Below, one piece after another: positions 1-9,423 of a stretch of 37,392 bases of DNA. The translations under genes were made by a program, and so were the position numbers. This DNA is from Patescibacteria group bacterium (lineage in GTDB: Bacteria; Patescibacteriota; Patescibacteriia; Patescibacteriales; BS150m-G62), in NCBI GenBank assembly GCA_016784175.1, contig JADHVC010000008.1:1-37392 (forward strand), read 5' to 3'. Below the pieces are notes generated by a model. The model made no database searches and was not told where the DNA came from. It worked only from the letters and a program-made list of their open reading frames with translations. Position 1 is the stretch's first letter; each line of letters begins with the position of its first letter.

Positions 1-2
1 CC

Positions 3-827
3 GTATTTTTTAATATACTAGCCGATGTAATTGCTGAAAATCCTAACGATGAGTACAAAAAAGCAAAAACAGACCACAATGAATTTGCTCTTGATATCAC
101 AAAAAAATGCGAAAAAAAATATACCAATGCAAGGTCAAGACTTTGGCGAGCAGCCTTCAGAAGTATACTTTATATATTTATCACCAAATCAGTTTTTGTT
201 CTTCTATTCGAAATACCTATTATTAAGTGGTTCGGAGAAGAGGTGAGCACATTATCCCTAGCAATCAATATTGGATTCCCCGCGCTTCTACTATTTATCA
301 TTGTCCTGTTCTCACAAGTTCCCTCAGAAGCAAACACAAAGAAAATCGTAGTCGGCATAGAGGAAATCATATTCGAGGAGAAACGAAAATTATCGCCAAT
401 AACGCTTAGACCGCCAGTAAAAAGAGGTGCTTTTATGAATGCAATGTTTGGCATAATCTACTCAATTACTTTTTTTTCATCTTTTGGCTTTGTAATTTGG
501 GCTTTAGACAAAATTCATTTCAACTGGGTTAGCACGTTAATATTCTTATTCTTCCTAGCCTTTGTCAGCTTCTTTAGTATTAGAATAAGGAAAATCATCG
601 GCGAACTAAGAGTGATAGAGCCAAAAGAAACAATTTTTAGCTTTCTGGTAGATTTTTTCTACATGCCTATAGTCGCAACTGGTAAATTCTTATCAGAAAA
701 TTTCTCACGCGTAAATGTCTTTATATTTATAATGGACTTTATTATGGAGGCACCTTTTAAGGCCCTAGTAGAGATCGTTGAAGAATGGGCAAAATATGTT
801 AAAGAAAGAAGAGAGGAAATAGTTTAA
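3..827 (+). CDS. Multi-pass membrane protein, 5'-partial (continues upstream of window)
   Basis: The frame of ORF 243..827 is open back to nt 3 with no stop (VFFNILADVIAENPNDEYKKAK...); the listed GTG start at 243 is probably internal. Several hydrophobic segments. Confidence 0.75.
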   Translation, partial: VFFNILADVIAENPNDEYKKAKTDHNEFALDITKKCEKKYTNARSRLWRAAFRSILYIFITKSVFVLLFEIPIIKWFGEEVSTLSLAINIGFPALLLFIIVLFSQVPSEANTKKIVVGIEEIIFEEKRKLSPITLRPPVKRGAFMNAMFGIIYSITFFSSFGFVIWALDKIHFNWVSTLIFLFFLAFVSFFSIRIRKIIGELRVIEPKETIFSFLVDFFYMPIVATGKFLSENFSRVNVFIFIMDFIMEAPFKALVEIVEEWAKYVKERREEIV

Positions 828-850
828 GAATTAGCCTAAACCATCAACAT

Positions 851-1609
851 ATGTTATATATCATCGCCACACCTATTGGAAATCTAGAAGACATTAGCCT
901 TCGCGCATTGCGTATACTAGGCGAGGTAGATTTTATATTATGCGAAGACACAAGAGTTACAAAAAATCTACTTAATCATTACAAAATTAACACAAAATTA
1001 TTAAGCTACCATCAACATTCGAAAGACCAAAAAGTAGACTCTCTTTTAGGCCTATTGAGAGATGGTAAAATCCTAGCCCTAGTTAGTGATGCTGGCACCC
1101 CAGGCATATCAGACCCGGGCGGTAAACTAGTTCAGCGTGTTCTAGAAGACCAAACTTTAAGCAGCTCAAACGAGCAAGAAGACGCTCGCTATAAAATTGA
1201 ATCAATCCCAGGGCCATCTGCGTTAACCGCCGCCCTCTCCATATCTGGATTACCAACAGATAAATTTATTTTTATGGGTTTCCCACCACACAAAAAAGGC
1301 AGACTTACTTTTATAAAAAAAGTTCTAGATACTGAATATCCAGTTGTAGTTTACGAATCAAAATACCGCATAATTAAGTTTCTTGAAGAAATTAATGAAT
1401 ATCAAAACCAACTAATCAAAAAATTCGAGACCGAAATAAATAGCAAAGGAGCAAAAAGACCAAAAGACCTAACCTCTATCGTTGTCTGCAGAGAATTAAC
1501 AAAAATGCATGAAACTACCTACAGAGGTGAAATAAAAAATATCATAAATAAAATAAAACAAGACCCAAATGCTCAAAGAGGGGAGTTCGTCGTTGTAATA
1601 GGTAAATAA
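851..1609 (+). CDS. rsmI: 16S rRNA (cytidine-2'-O)-methyltransferase RsmI
   Basis: MLYIIATPIGNLEDISLRALRILGEVDFILCEDTRVT, SDAGTPGISDPG and IPGPSALTAALSISGLPTDKFIFMGFPP are characteristic RsmI motifs. Confidence 0.96.
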   Translation: MLYIIATPIGNLEDISLRALRILGEVDFILCEDTRVTKNLLNHYKINTKLLSYHQHSKDQKVDSLLGLLRDGKILALVSDAGTPGISDPGGKLVQRVLEDQTLSSSNEQEDARYKIESIPGPSALTAALSISGLPTDKFIFMGFPPHKKGRLTFIKKVLDTEYPVVVYESKYRIIKFLEEINEYQNQLIKKFETEINSKGAKRPKDLTSIVVCRELTKMHETTYRGEIKNIINKIKQDPNAQRGEFVVVIGK

Positions 1610-1627
1610 TTATAAATGTAAGTAAAA

Positions 1628-2146
1628 ATGCTTTCAATATTCGATGTAATACTAACTATCATATTATCTGGCTTTGTTTTTTATGGCCTTTTCTTTGGCC
1701 TAATACGAGTGATGGGTGGAATTGCTGGTGTCATTATAGGTGCAATCTTAGCTAGTCGGTTTTACTTACTAGCCTACATATACACAGAGAGCATTTTTAT
1801 GGGTCATGACTACATAGGCCATATAATAACCTTTATTTTAACTTTTTTTATAATTCGAAAATTAGTCGTTCTTGGCTTTGCTGTTCTTGATAAGCTATTC
1901 AATTTAATTTCTATTGTTCCTTTTCTTTCAATCTTCAATAGAATATTAGGAGCAATGTTTGGACTATTGGAGGGTACTCTAATCCTAGGCCTATTAATTT
2001 TTGTATCATCTCGATATACTATTATTGAAAATTGGTTTGGAGCATGGTTAATTAACTCCCAAGTAGCTCCATGGCTGATCAAAGCAACAAGCATACTAAT
2101 GCCTCTTCTCCCACAAGCACTTAAAGCCTTAAAAAGTTTAATATAA
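1628..2146 (+). CDS. CvpA-family membrane protein
   Basis: Four hydrophobic segments, N-terminal FDVILTIILSGFVFYGLFFGLIRVMGGIAGVIIGAILASRFY typical of the CvpA family. Confidence 0.7.
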   Translation: MLSIFDVILTIILSGFVFYGLFFGLIRVMGGIAGVIIGAILASRFYLLAYIYTESIFMGHDYIGHIITFILTFFIIRKLVVLGFAVLDKLFNLISIVPFLSIFNRILGAMFGLLEGTLILGLLIFVSSRYTIIENWFGAWLINSQVAPWLIKATSILMPLLPQALKALKSLI

Positions 2147-2167
2147 TTCTTATTTGTTACTGATCTC

Positions 2168-3715
2168 ATGAAAAACAATAAATTCTACATCACAACTCCA
2201 ATTTACTATGTTAATGGTGACCCTCACATCGGCCATGCTTATACAACTATTGCTGCCGATATTATAGCTAGATTCAATAGAATGTTAGGCAAAGATACTT
2301 TTTTACTTACTGGATCAGACGAACATGGTGAAAAAATAATGCAAGCAGCAGCTATTGACAATATGGATCCTCAAGCTTTCGTAGACAAAAACTCTGCTAA
2401 ATTTGAAATAACCTGGGACAACCTAAACATCAGTAACGATAATTTCATTCGAACAACATCCAAAAATCATAAGTTAGCCGTTCAAAAATCACTTCAAAAA
2501 CTTTTTGATAAAGGGTTAATATATAAAGGCGAGCACAATGGTTTATATTGCATAGGATGCGAACAATACAAAACCGAAAAGGACTTGGTCGATGGCTTAT
2601 GTAGTGATCATCAAAAAAAACCAATCGAAGTTAAAGAAGACTGCTACATGTTTAAGTTAAGTGTATTTAGAAACATCATAAAAAATAAAATCGAAACCGA
2701 TGAATTACAAATAAAGCCAGAGGACAAAAAAAATGAAGTCTTGTCCTTCTTAAATGAAGGCTTAAAGGATATATCATTCTCAAGAAAAATCAAATGGGGA
2801 GTCGAATTGCCCTGGGACACAACTCAAACAGCCTATGTTTGGCCAGACGCTTTCTTAAACTATATAACAGGACTAGATTGGAACGGAGAAGACAAAGCAC
2901 CTCCCATGTGGCCAGCCGAGGTTCAACTGATGAGCAAGGATATTATCCGAGTTCATGCAACAATCTGGATAGCCATTTTACTTGGCCTCGAGTTACCCCT
3001 CCCAAAAAAACTTTTTGTTCATGGATTCTTCCTTGTTAACGGACAAAAAATGAGTAAGTCGGTAGGGAATGTCATAACTCCAGACGATCTGCTAAAAAAT
3101 TATGGTACCGATGGAACAAGATATCTACTTGCCAGTGCTACTCCTTTTGGACATGATGGCGATATTAGTATGGATAAATTCGACCTAAAATACAATGCAG
3201 ACCTAGCCAATGGAATAGGAAACTTAGTTGCTAGATCAATTAGCTTAACCAAAAAAATGAAAGATGCTGGCATAAAGCTAAGCACAAACAGCTTTGCTAC
3301 AAATAACTCAAACCAAGACACTTGGGGCGACCAGATATTTCAACATGAAATTCATAGCGCTTGGGAAGATTACAAAAAAAACCTAGACGACTTGCAACTG
3401 GATCTAAGCATTAGAGTCGTTCAAGAACAAATTAGCTTCCTAGACAATTACATCACAACAGTAAAACCATGGGAATTAATCCGAGACAATAACCCAAAAA
3501 CTGGGGAAGTAATATATAATATCCTAGAACGGATCCGCCACATTGCCCTTATGATGCTACCATTTATTCCAGAAACAGCAGATAAAATTTTATCCGCCAT
3601 TAGCCTAGACCCAGAACAAGAAAAACAAAAGGGCTGGGAAACATTTACTAAATGGGGAGGGTTACTTACTGATGCAGAGATTAAAGAATCAGCCATATTA
3701 TTTCCTCGAAAGTAA
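2168..3715 (+). CDS. metG: Methionyl-tRNA synthetase
   Basis: FYITTPIYYVNGDPHIGHAYTTIAADI, GSDEHGEKI, zinc-type Cys residues, KMSKSVGNVI (KMSKS). Confidence 0.97.
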   Translation: MKNNKFYITTPIYYVNGDPHIGHAYTTIAADIIARFNRMLGKDTFLLTGSDEHGEKIMQAAAIDNMDPQAFVDKNSAKFEITWDNLNISNDNFIRTTSKNHKLAVQKSLQKLFDKGLIYKGEHNGLYCIGCEQYKTEKDLVDGLCSDHQKKPIEVKEDCYMFKLSVFRNIIKNKIETDELQIKPEDKKNEVLSFLNEGLKDISFSRKIKWGVELPWDTTQTAYVWPDAFLNYITGLDWNGEDKAPPMWPAEVQLMSKDIIRVHATIWIAILLGLELPLPKKLFVHGFFLVNGQKMSKSVGNVITPDDLLKNYGTDGTRYLLASATPFGHDGDISMDKFDLKYNADLANGIGNLVARSISLTKKMKDAGIKLSTNSFATNNSNQDTWGDQIFQHEIHSAWEDYKKNLDDLQLDLSIRVVQEQISFLDNYITTVKPWELIRDNNPKTGEVIYNILERIRHIALMMLPFIPETADKILSAISLDPEQEKQKGWETFTKWGGLLTDAEIKESAILFPRK

Positions 3716-3719
3716 AATA

Positions 3720-3800
3720 GTAACTGCTCACTATATCTGCATTATTTTTGAGCGCATATGGAATATGTGGTAATTTTTAGCAGACACAGTGAGCACTTAC
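3720..3800 (+). mobile_element. MITE-like palindromic element, copy 1 (internally deleted, 81 bp)
   Basis: GTAACTGCTCACTATATCTGCATTATTTTTGAGCGCATATGG...AGCAG|ACACAGTGAGCACTTAC; both ends match the full-length copies; flanks GTAAAATA / GTAAAATC (7 of 8 identical). Confidence 0.88.
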
Positions 3801-3811
3801 GTAAAATCAGA

Positions 3812-3838
3812 TTAACAAAGATAAAAATTAGTTATAGT
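3812..3838 (+). promoter_or_regulatory. Candidate promoter for the receiver gene
   Basis: TTAACA (3812-3817), 15-nt spacer, TATAGT (3833-3838); immediately downstream of MITE copy 1. Spacer is suboptimal. Confidence 0.4.
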
Positions 3839-3843
3839 GCGAC

Positions 3844-4221
3844 ATGCCAAATGTAATGAAAAAAAATATTTTACTCATAGAAGACGAAAAAGACTTAGTA
3901 ATAATCTACAAAAATCAATTTAGAAACACAAACCTCAAACTATTTTCAGCCAATCGGTGGCAAGAAGCCTCTATCTTACTTAAAAAAATTAAATTTGATC
4001 TTATCTTACTAGACGTAGTTCTCCCAAGCATAGATGGATTCGAGATTTTACAAAAAATTAAAAAAAACCCCAAATTTAAAAATACTAAAATTTGCATGCT
4101 CTCCAACTTAGGGGGCGAAGACGAGCATAAAAAAGCTTTAAACCTAGGAGCTTTAGATTATATTATCAAATCTTCTCTAACCCCAACACAATTAGTAAGC
4201 AAAATAACATTAATGATATGA
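3844..4221 (+). CDS. CheY-like response regulator receiver protein
   Basis: ILLIEDEKDL, LILLDVVLPSIDGFE, CMLSN, IIKSS: acidic pair, phospho-Asp, Thr/Ser and Lys positions all present. A downstream in-frame ATG at 3856 is an alternative start. Confidence 0.93.
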   Translation: MPNVMKKNILLIEDEKDLVIIYKNQFRNTNLKLFSANRWQEASILLKKIKFDLILLDVVLPSIDGFEILQKIKKNPKFKNTKICMLSNLGGEDEHKKALNLGALDYIIKSSLTPTQLVSKITLMI

Positions 4222-4580
4222 ACCGTGAATCAAGCTATACTTGGCCAGAAAGCACCAAAAAAGCTTTAGTATCAAATAAGAATATTATTCTTTATTATGC
4301 TTACCTGGAGAATCTATTCAGCAAATCAGAAAAAAAAATTCATCTCTCAAAACTATTATTTAAAGACAGGCACGAAAAAAACTTTCTACTAAATAGAAAT
4401 GAATGGTGCACCCTAGAAGAATATGTAAGTTTTGTGGAAAAAGCCTGCACACTAACCAACAATTTTGAACTACCAAAAATCGTTGGTGCCCTTTTACCAA
4501 AATATTTAAAACAATACAAACTTCAAGAGTTTAAAGATGAAGTATTCAACAATTTAAAGGTTTTTTTAAGGGTCCATTAG
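4218..4580 (+). CDS. N-terminal sensor-like segment, probably the 5' part of the following cyclase gene (frameshifted)
   Basis: ATGA overlap with the receiver gene; ends TAG at 4578-4580 three codons after a T7 run; the -1 frame is open from 4541 through to the cyclase ATG at 4634. Confidence 0.65.
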   Translation: MNRESSYTWPESTKKALVSNKNIILYYAYLENLFSKSEKKIHLSKLLFKDRHEKNFLLNRNEWCTLEEYVSFVEKACTLTNNFELPKIVGALLPKYLKQYKLQEFKDEVFNNLKVFLRVH

Positions 4581-4633
4581 AAGTTTTTAGACAAATCAGC
4601 TTTTACAATTGTCTGTTTAACAAAACAAAAGAC

Positions 4634-6010
4634 ATGCATTTTATTTATGGTAAAAACGGAGAATGTGTCCTAAGAATAAAATTTAAAGATGGGATTGATC
4701 CAATTTTTGATTATGTTTCAGAAATGCATATACAAGGCATGATCGAATCTGTCGTTGACCTTTTTGAATTACAAAATGTTTCAGCTAGTAATACACTAAA
4801 AGAATATGACTTAAAAAGATTAATAGAAATTAAATTTAGCAACATCCATGAAAAGTGCAGGGAGGTAGGAAATTTATTTTACCTAGGTCAAGATATTATT
4901 GCTGAAAAAGTCACTCTTACCCCAGAACAAATAAAAACCAATACTATCTACCTCGGAAAAACACGACCATACGAAATAGGTGACACGAATTGGGCATGGA
5001 GAATAATGAAAAATGTTTACATGAGCAATAAGTATTTAGTTCTAAAAAAAGATGAACTTTACAATTCACCTTACTTCATTTGTCAAATTAAATGGAACAA
5101 AATTCGATACCATCAAAGTATCATAAAATTATTAAGAACCAATAAAAGCAACCTTTCACCATTTGGTAAAAGCTATGCACGTTTAATTAAAAACCGTTTA
5201 TTAGAAGAGCAGGAAAAAACAAAAATACTTGTCGAAAAACAAAAGATAGAAAACGAGCTCTACCAACTACTTATACGAGACTACATTCATCCATTTTTCA
5301 TCAGAAGAGCAAGATTAGGATTAATCCCAGTAAAAAAAATTTTTGTTACCAATATATTTCTAGACCTAGCTCAATCAACCAATCTAAGAATAACACTAGG
5401 CGATGAGCGATTTCGAAAAGATAAAAATATTTTTTTAAATTTAATAAAAAAAAATATAAACATAGTAGATGGTGAATGGGGTTGGTTAAACAAAGTAATG
5501 GGTGACGGTTGCTACATTGTCTTTGGCGCCAATAATTACTTCGAACAAGAACAAAATTTCGATCACATAAAAAATGCTTTAACTTTTTCCAGAAATCTAC
5601 TAAGCGATATCGAAGGCATAAAAAAAGAAAATAAACATAAGTTACCCGAAGATATAATTTTATCTGACTTTCATGTTAGAATAGGTATAGAGTCTGGAGA
5701 AGTTGAAATAGGGGAGGCCTACGAACGAGAAATAGAAGCACTTGATCAACAAATTGAGCTTGGCACTTTAAGAATTTTTGATACAGATGGATATTCCGTT
5801 CATGTAGCTAAAAGAATCGAAGAAGTCTCAAAAATAATCATCAAACAAGATGACACAAAAAACAAAAAGGGTGGAATATTTGTTGGCGAAGAAGTTATAA
5901 AACACTTAAAAAACAATAAAAATTTCAATTTTAAATTAATCAATCTCAGCAAAAAAGGCATAGAGGTAAGAGATATCAAATCAATAAAAAAAATATGGGA
6001 ACTAGTCTAA
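4634..6010 (+). CDS. Class III adenylate/guanylate cyclase-like protein
   Basis: IFVTNIFLDLAQSTNLRITLGDERF, NKVMGDGCYIVFG, FHVRIGIESGEVEIGEA, GYSVHVAKRIEEV match class III nucleotidyl cyclase landmarks. Confidence 0.82.
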   Translation: MHFIYGKNGECVLRIKFKDGIDPIFDYVSEMHIQGMIESVVDLFELQNVSASNTLKEYDLKRLIEIKFSNIHEKCREVGNLFYLGQDIIAEKVTLTPEQIKTNTIYLGKTRPYEIGDTNWAWRIMKNVYMSNKYLVLKKDELYNSPYFICQIKWNKIRYHQSIIKLLRTNKSNLSPFGKSYARLIKNRLLEEQEKTKILVEKQKIENELYQLLIRDYIHPFFIRRARLGLIPVKKIFVTNIFLDLAQSTNLRITLGDERFRKDKNIFLNLIKKNINIVDGEWGWLNKVMGDGCYIVFGANNYFEQEQNFDHIKNALTFSRNLLSDIEGIKKENKHKLPEDIILSDFHVRIGIESGEVEIGEAYEREIEALDQQIELGTLRIFDTDGYSVHVAKRIEEVSKIIIKQDDTKNKKGGIFVGEEVIKHLKNNKNFNFKLINLSKKGIEVRDIKSIKKIWELV

Positions 6011-7443
6011 ATAGAATTACGGAAAATATTGTAAAAATTAAAAACTTCGCCACGTTAATCTTATTATTTTTCATACTAAGTATTTCCATACCACTAATCA
6101 AATCGTATTTCTTATTCTCATCAAAAAAAGAAGACGAAAAAACATGGAGAAAATTAGCCATATTTAATTTGAATTGGTTCTTTTATCTCAGTGGTTTAAA
6201 ATTCCAAGTAGAAAATACACAAGAATTAAAAACAAACCACATCTATATTGCTAACCATTTTAACGCAATAGACGGTGTAATATTGCTATACATTCTCGGT
6301 GAGAACACAACAATATTTACCGGTCCAAGTAAATATTTTCCATTCCCACTTTCTTTTTGGTTTCGTAAGACAGGGTGTATTGATGTTCAAAGGAACAATA
6401 TTGAAAAAATTAAATACAAAGACTCCTATACTCCAGAAAAAGCCATAAAAAAATCAATCGAAATTCTTAATAATAATCAAAATCAGTCAATACTAATCCT
6501 TCCAGAAGGCCATGTTTCCATAAAAAAAAGATTACTCTATTTTCACACAGGGGCAACCAGAATTGCTCTAGCTTCTAACAAGCAAATAATTCCAATAGGA
6601 ATAGTGGACATCGCCAGAATTTGTAAAAAAGATTTTTTCTTCATGCCAGGAACAATCAAGGTTATATTTAGCAAGTCCATCAATATAAAAGAATATTATA
6701 TCAAACAAAAAGCGACTCTTGCCGAAGCCACACTTAAATTAAAACAAGAAATAAAAAAGATATTACCAACTATATACTATTCTAAAAATTATAACTATAA
6801 ATACCCAGAAAAAGTTGGGGTTTTTTTAAACATAGACAATGTGCTTTACAACGGATGTGCAGATAAAGATTTTATGAATTATTATTGCAAAAATCCCAAA
6901 ATAAAACTGATTATATGGTACTATTTTTTTCTATACAAACTTGGTAAAATATCCGAATATAATACAATAAAAAACTCAGCAACAATTTTAAAAAATATAC
7001 GAGCCGACAAGTTTTGTAAAACCACTGATATTATATTCGAAAAATTTTTGAAATTTAAAATTTACGAGTCAATTAGAGTCTTAATTAAAGATCACAAAAA
7101 AAGAGGACACAAGGTTATTATCATCACAGATACCATTACCCCTCTAGCGAATGCTTTTGCAAACTATATAAATGCAGACTTCTTATTAGCCTCAAATTTA
7201 GAAGAATCAAATCTAAGATATACTGGCAATATTATCCATTGGTACACTGGCAACAATAATATTTTCAAAATTAATCATATAGTTAAGAATTTTAACTTAA
7301 AGTTAGACCAAAGTTTTGCCTATAGTTCAAGTAAAATAGACTTACCTTGGCTAAAATTGATAAAAAATAAGACTATTGTTAATCCCGATAATCACTTCAA
7401 AAATTATGCTAAAAAAAGAAAATGGGAAATCATCAACATATAG
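5995..7443 (+). CDS. 1-acylglycerol-3-phosphate acyltransferase (PlsC-like) fused to a C-terminal HAD-IB-like domain
   Basis: NHFNAIDG (HX4D), LPEGHVS; C-terminal VGVFLNIDNVL, VIIITDTITPLA, AYSSSKIDLPWLKLI, VNPDNHFKNYAKKRKWEI resemble HAD-IB motifs I, II and IV with substitutions. Confidence 0.78.
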   Translation: MGTSLNRITENIVKIKNFATLILLFFILSISIPLIKSYFLFSSKKEDEKTWRKLAIFNLNWFFYLSGLKFQVENTQELKTNHIYIANHFNAIDGVILLYILGENTTIFTGPSKYFPFPLSFWFRKTGCIDVQRNNIEKIKYKDSYTPEKAIKKSIEILNNNQNQSILILPEGHVSIKKRLLYFHTGATRIALASNKQIIPIGIVDIARICKKDFFFMPGTIKVIFSKSINIKEYYIKQKATLAEATLKLKQEIKKILPTIYYSKNYNYKYPEKVGVFLNIDNVLYNGCADKDFMNYYCKNPKIKLIIWYYFFLYKLGKISEYNTIKNSATILKNIRADKFCKTTDIIFEKFLKFKIYESIRVLIKDHKKRGHKVIIITDTITPLANAFANYINADFLLASNLEESNLRYTGNIIHWYTGNNNIFKINHIVKNFNLKLDQSFAYSSSKIDLPWLKLIKNKTIVNPDNHFKNYAKKRKWEIINI

Positions 7444-7530
7444 ACAACGAAGTTATTGTACTTGTTCATTTATTTAAAATTGTTAATATTGATTAACATA
7501 ATTGTTCTTTAAAAATAGGAGAAAGAAAAC

Positions 7531-9264
7531 ATGTCTAACGATAAAGTTCGCGATTTCTTTGAAAGGTATGGAATAGAAATTTTTCCAACCATCGTTCAAA
7601 AAACCCACAACAGTGTAATTATTACTGACAGTGAAGGTAAAATTTTCTGTACAAATGACAGCTTCACTAGAATTACTGGATACACAGGAGAAGAAGCTGT
7701 TGGCCAAACACCATCATTTCTAAGAGCACCAGGTATGCACACACAAGAATTCTATAATGAATTATGGAAAGTAGTTGTGAATACTGGTCAATGGAAAGGT
7801 GAGATATGGAGCAAACACAAGAGTGGTAAAATATATCCTGGCGATGTCTTCCTTAAAGCAATTGTGGACCCAGAATCAAAAAAAATCATTTCTACTTTCG
7901 CTGTTATGAGAGATCTTTCTAAGGAAAAAGAGGCAGAAGAGAGTTTAAAAAAGATTGCCTTACATGATCCATTAACATGCTTACCAAACAGATTGCTCTT
8001 CAATGAGAATTTACAGAGAACCATCGCAGAAGCAGCAAGAAATAAAAATAAATTTGCCCTACTCTTTATAGATCTTAACGAATTCAAGATCATAAACGAC
8101 ACCTTAGGCCATTCTATTGGCGACTTTACTATTCAAGAATTTTCTCGACGCCTTCAAGAATGCCTACGAGACATAGACTTTATTGCACGAATAGGCGGGG
8201 ATGAATTTATCGTAATCTTAAAAGATATCAAAAATGCTCAGCAAGCAGCAGAAGTAGCAGACAAGATCCTAAATGCTATGAAACCAATCGCAAGATTTGA
8301 AGGACAAAATATAGCAATTAAAGGAAGTATTGGGATCGCCATTTACCCAGATGACGGTTCAACACAAGAAGATATTATAAGTAGCGCTGACCACGCAATG
8401 TATAGCGCAAAAAAAACTTCAAAAAGCTCTCTCACGAATAATCCAGGAATGTACAAATTTTTTGACCCAAAAATGAGCGCAGAAATATTAAGGAGAGATC
8501 TACTAAGGTATGAAATAAAAACTGCTCTAGGCGAGAAAAATGAATTTTTTCTTGAATATCAACCACAAGTAACTAGAGACCATCATGTTATAGGCATTGA
8601 AGCACTTATTCGTTGGAAAAGTCCTAGTCTTGGTTTAGTATCTCCAGTAAATTTTATTCCAGCCGCAGAAGAAATGAATCTAATCACAAACATTGGGGCA
8701 TGGGTAATCAACAGAGCCTGTTGTCAACTCAACAACTGGCAAAGCGAAGGTTTCAGAATACCAGTCTCAATCATTGTATCTGCAAAACAGCTTGAAGATA
8801 AAAACTTTGCAAACACTGTTGCGCGAGCCCTAGGAAGGCATGGTGTTGACCCTAAATTATTAATATTAGAAATTACAGAATCTCAAATCATCACTCAAAA
8901 AATGCTCCAAAACATGCACACCTTAAAAGAATTTGGGTTAAAACTAGACCTAGATGATTTTGGAACAGAATATTCAAACCTAAAAATGTTAACTTCACTC
9001 CCATGGCATGCATTAAAGATTGATCAATCTTTCACTAAGAATACAACAAATACAGATAGCACAATAAAAAGCCGAACAATAATAATAATTAGAACTATAG
9101 AAAGAATGGCTCGAAGCTTAGATATAATGGCAATAGTCGAGGGAGTTGAAACACAAGAGCAATTAAACATAATGATCGATATGGGCTTTGAAAACTTTCA
9201 AGGTTTTTATTTTCATCGTCCAATGACACCAGATAGAGTTAAGCCTTTTCTCCATAAGGGCTAA
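7531..9264 (+). CDS. PAS-GGDEF-EAL cyclic-di-GMP signalling protein
   Basis: PAS domain; RDIDFIARIGGDEF (GGDEF with upstream RxxD I-site); GIEALIRW (EAL), LEITESQ, LDLDDFGTEYSNL, VEGVET. Confidence 0.95.
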   Translation: MSNDKVRDFFERYGIEIFPTIVQKTHNSVIITDSEGKIFCTNDSFTRITGYTGEEAVGQTPSFLRAPGMHTQEFYNELWKVVVNTGQWKGEIWSKHKSGKIYPGDVFLKAIVDPESKKIISTFAVMRDLSKEKEAEESLKKIALHDPLTCLPNRLLFNENLQRTIAEAARNKNKFALLFIDLNEFKIINDTLGHSIGDFTIQEFSRRLQECLRDIDFIARIGGDEFIVILKDIKNAQQAAEVADKILNAMKPIARFEGQNIAIKGSIGIAIYPDDGSTQEDIISSADHAMYSAKKTSKSSLTNNPGMYKFFDPKMSAEILRRDLLRYEIKTALGEKNEFFLEYQPQVTRDHHVIGIEALIRWKSPSLGLVSPVNFIPAAEEMNLITNIGAWVINRACCQLNNWQSEGFRIPVSIIVSAKQLEDKNFANTVARALGRHGVDPKLLILEITESQIITQKMLQNMHTLKEFGLKLDLDDFGTEYSNLKMLTSLPWHALKIDQSFTKNTTNTDSTIKSRTIIIIRTIERMARSLDIMAIVEGVETQEQLNIMIDMGFENFQGFYFHRPMTPDRVKPFLHKG

Positions 9265-9304
9265 AACATCTTCCCTTTACAAACATTACAAAAAAAACAA
9301 ACAC

Positions 9305-9339
9305 TGCCAATATCTTCAACAAATATTGGCATTTTTTTT
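9305..9339 (+). terminator. Rho-independent terminator after the GGDEF/EAL gene
   Basis: TGCCAATAT-cttcaacaa-ATATTGGCA followed by T8. Confidence 0.85.
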
Positions 9340-9423
9340 ACCCAATCATATACACACCTACTAACCACATAATTACACATCGCCGCTTCTACATCCTACA
9401 AAAAAATGCTATAATATTTACAT

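Noticed and set aside
31-409. Plus-strand ORFs 31..246 and 227..409
   Set aside because: Out of frame with the continuous membrane-protein frame open from nt 3.
2794-3039. 81-aa ORF within metG
   Set aside because: Overlaps conserved metG coding sequence in another frame.
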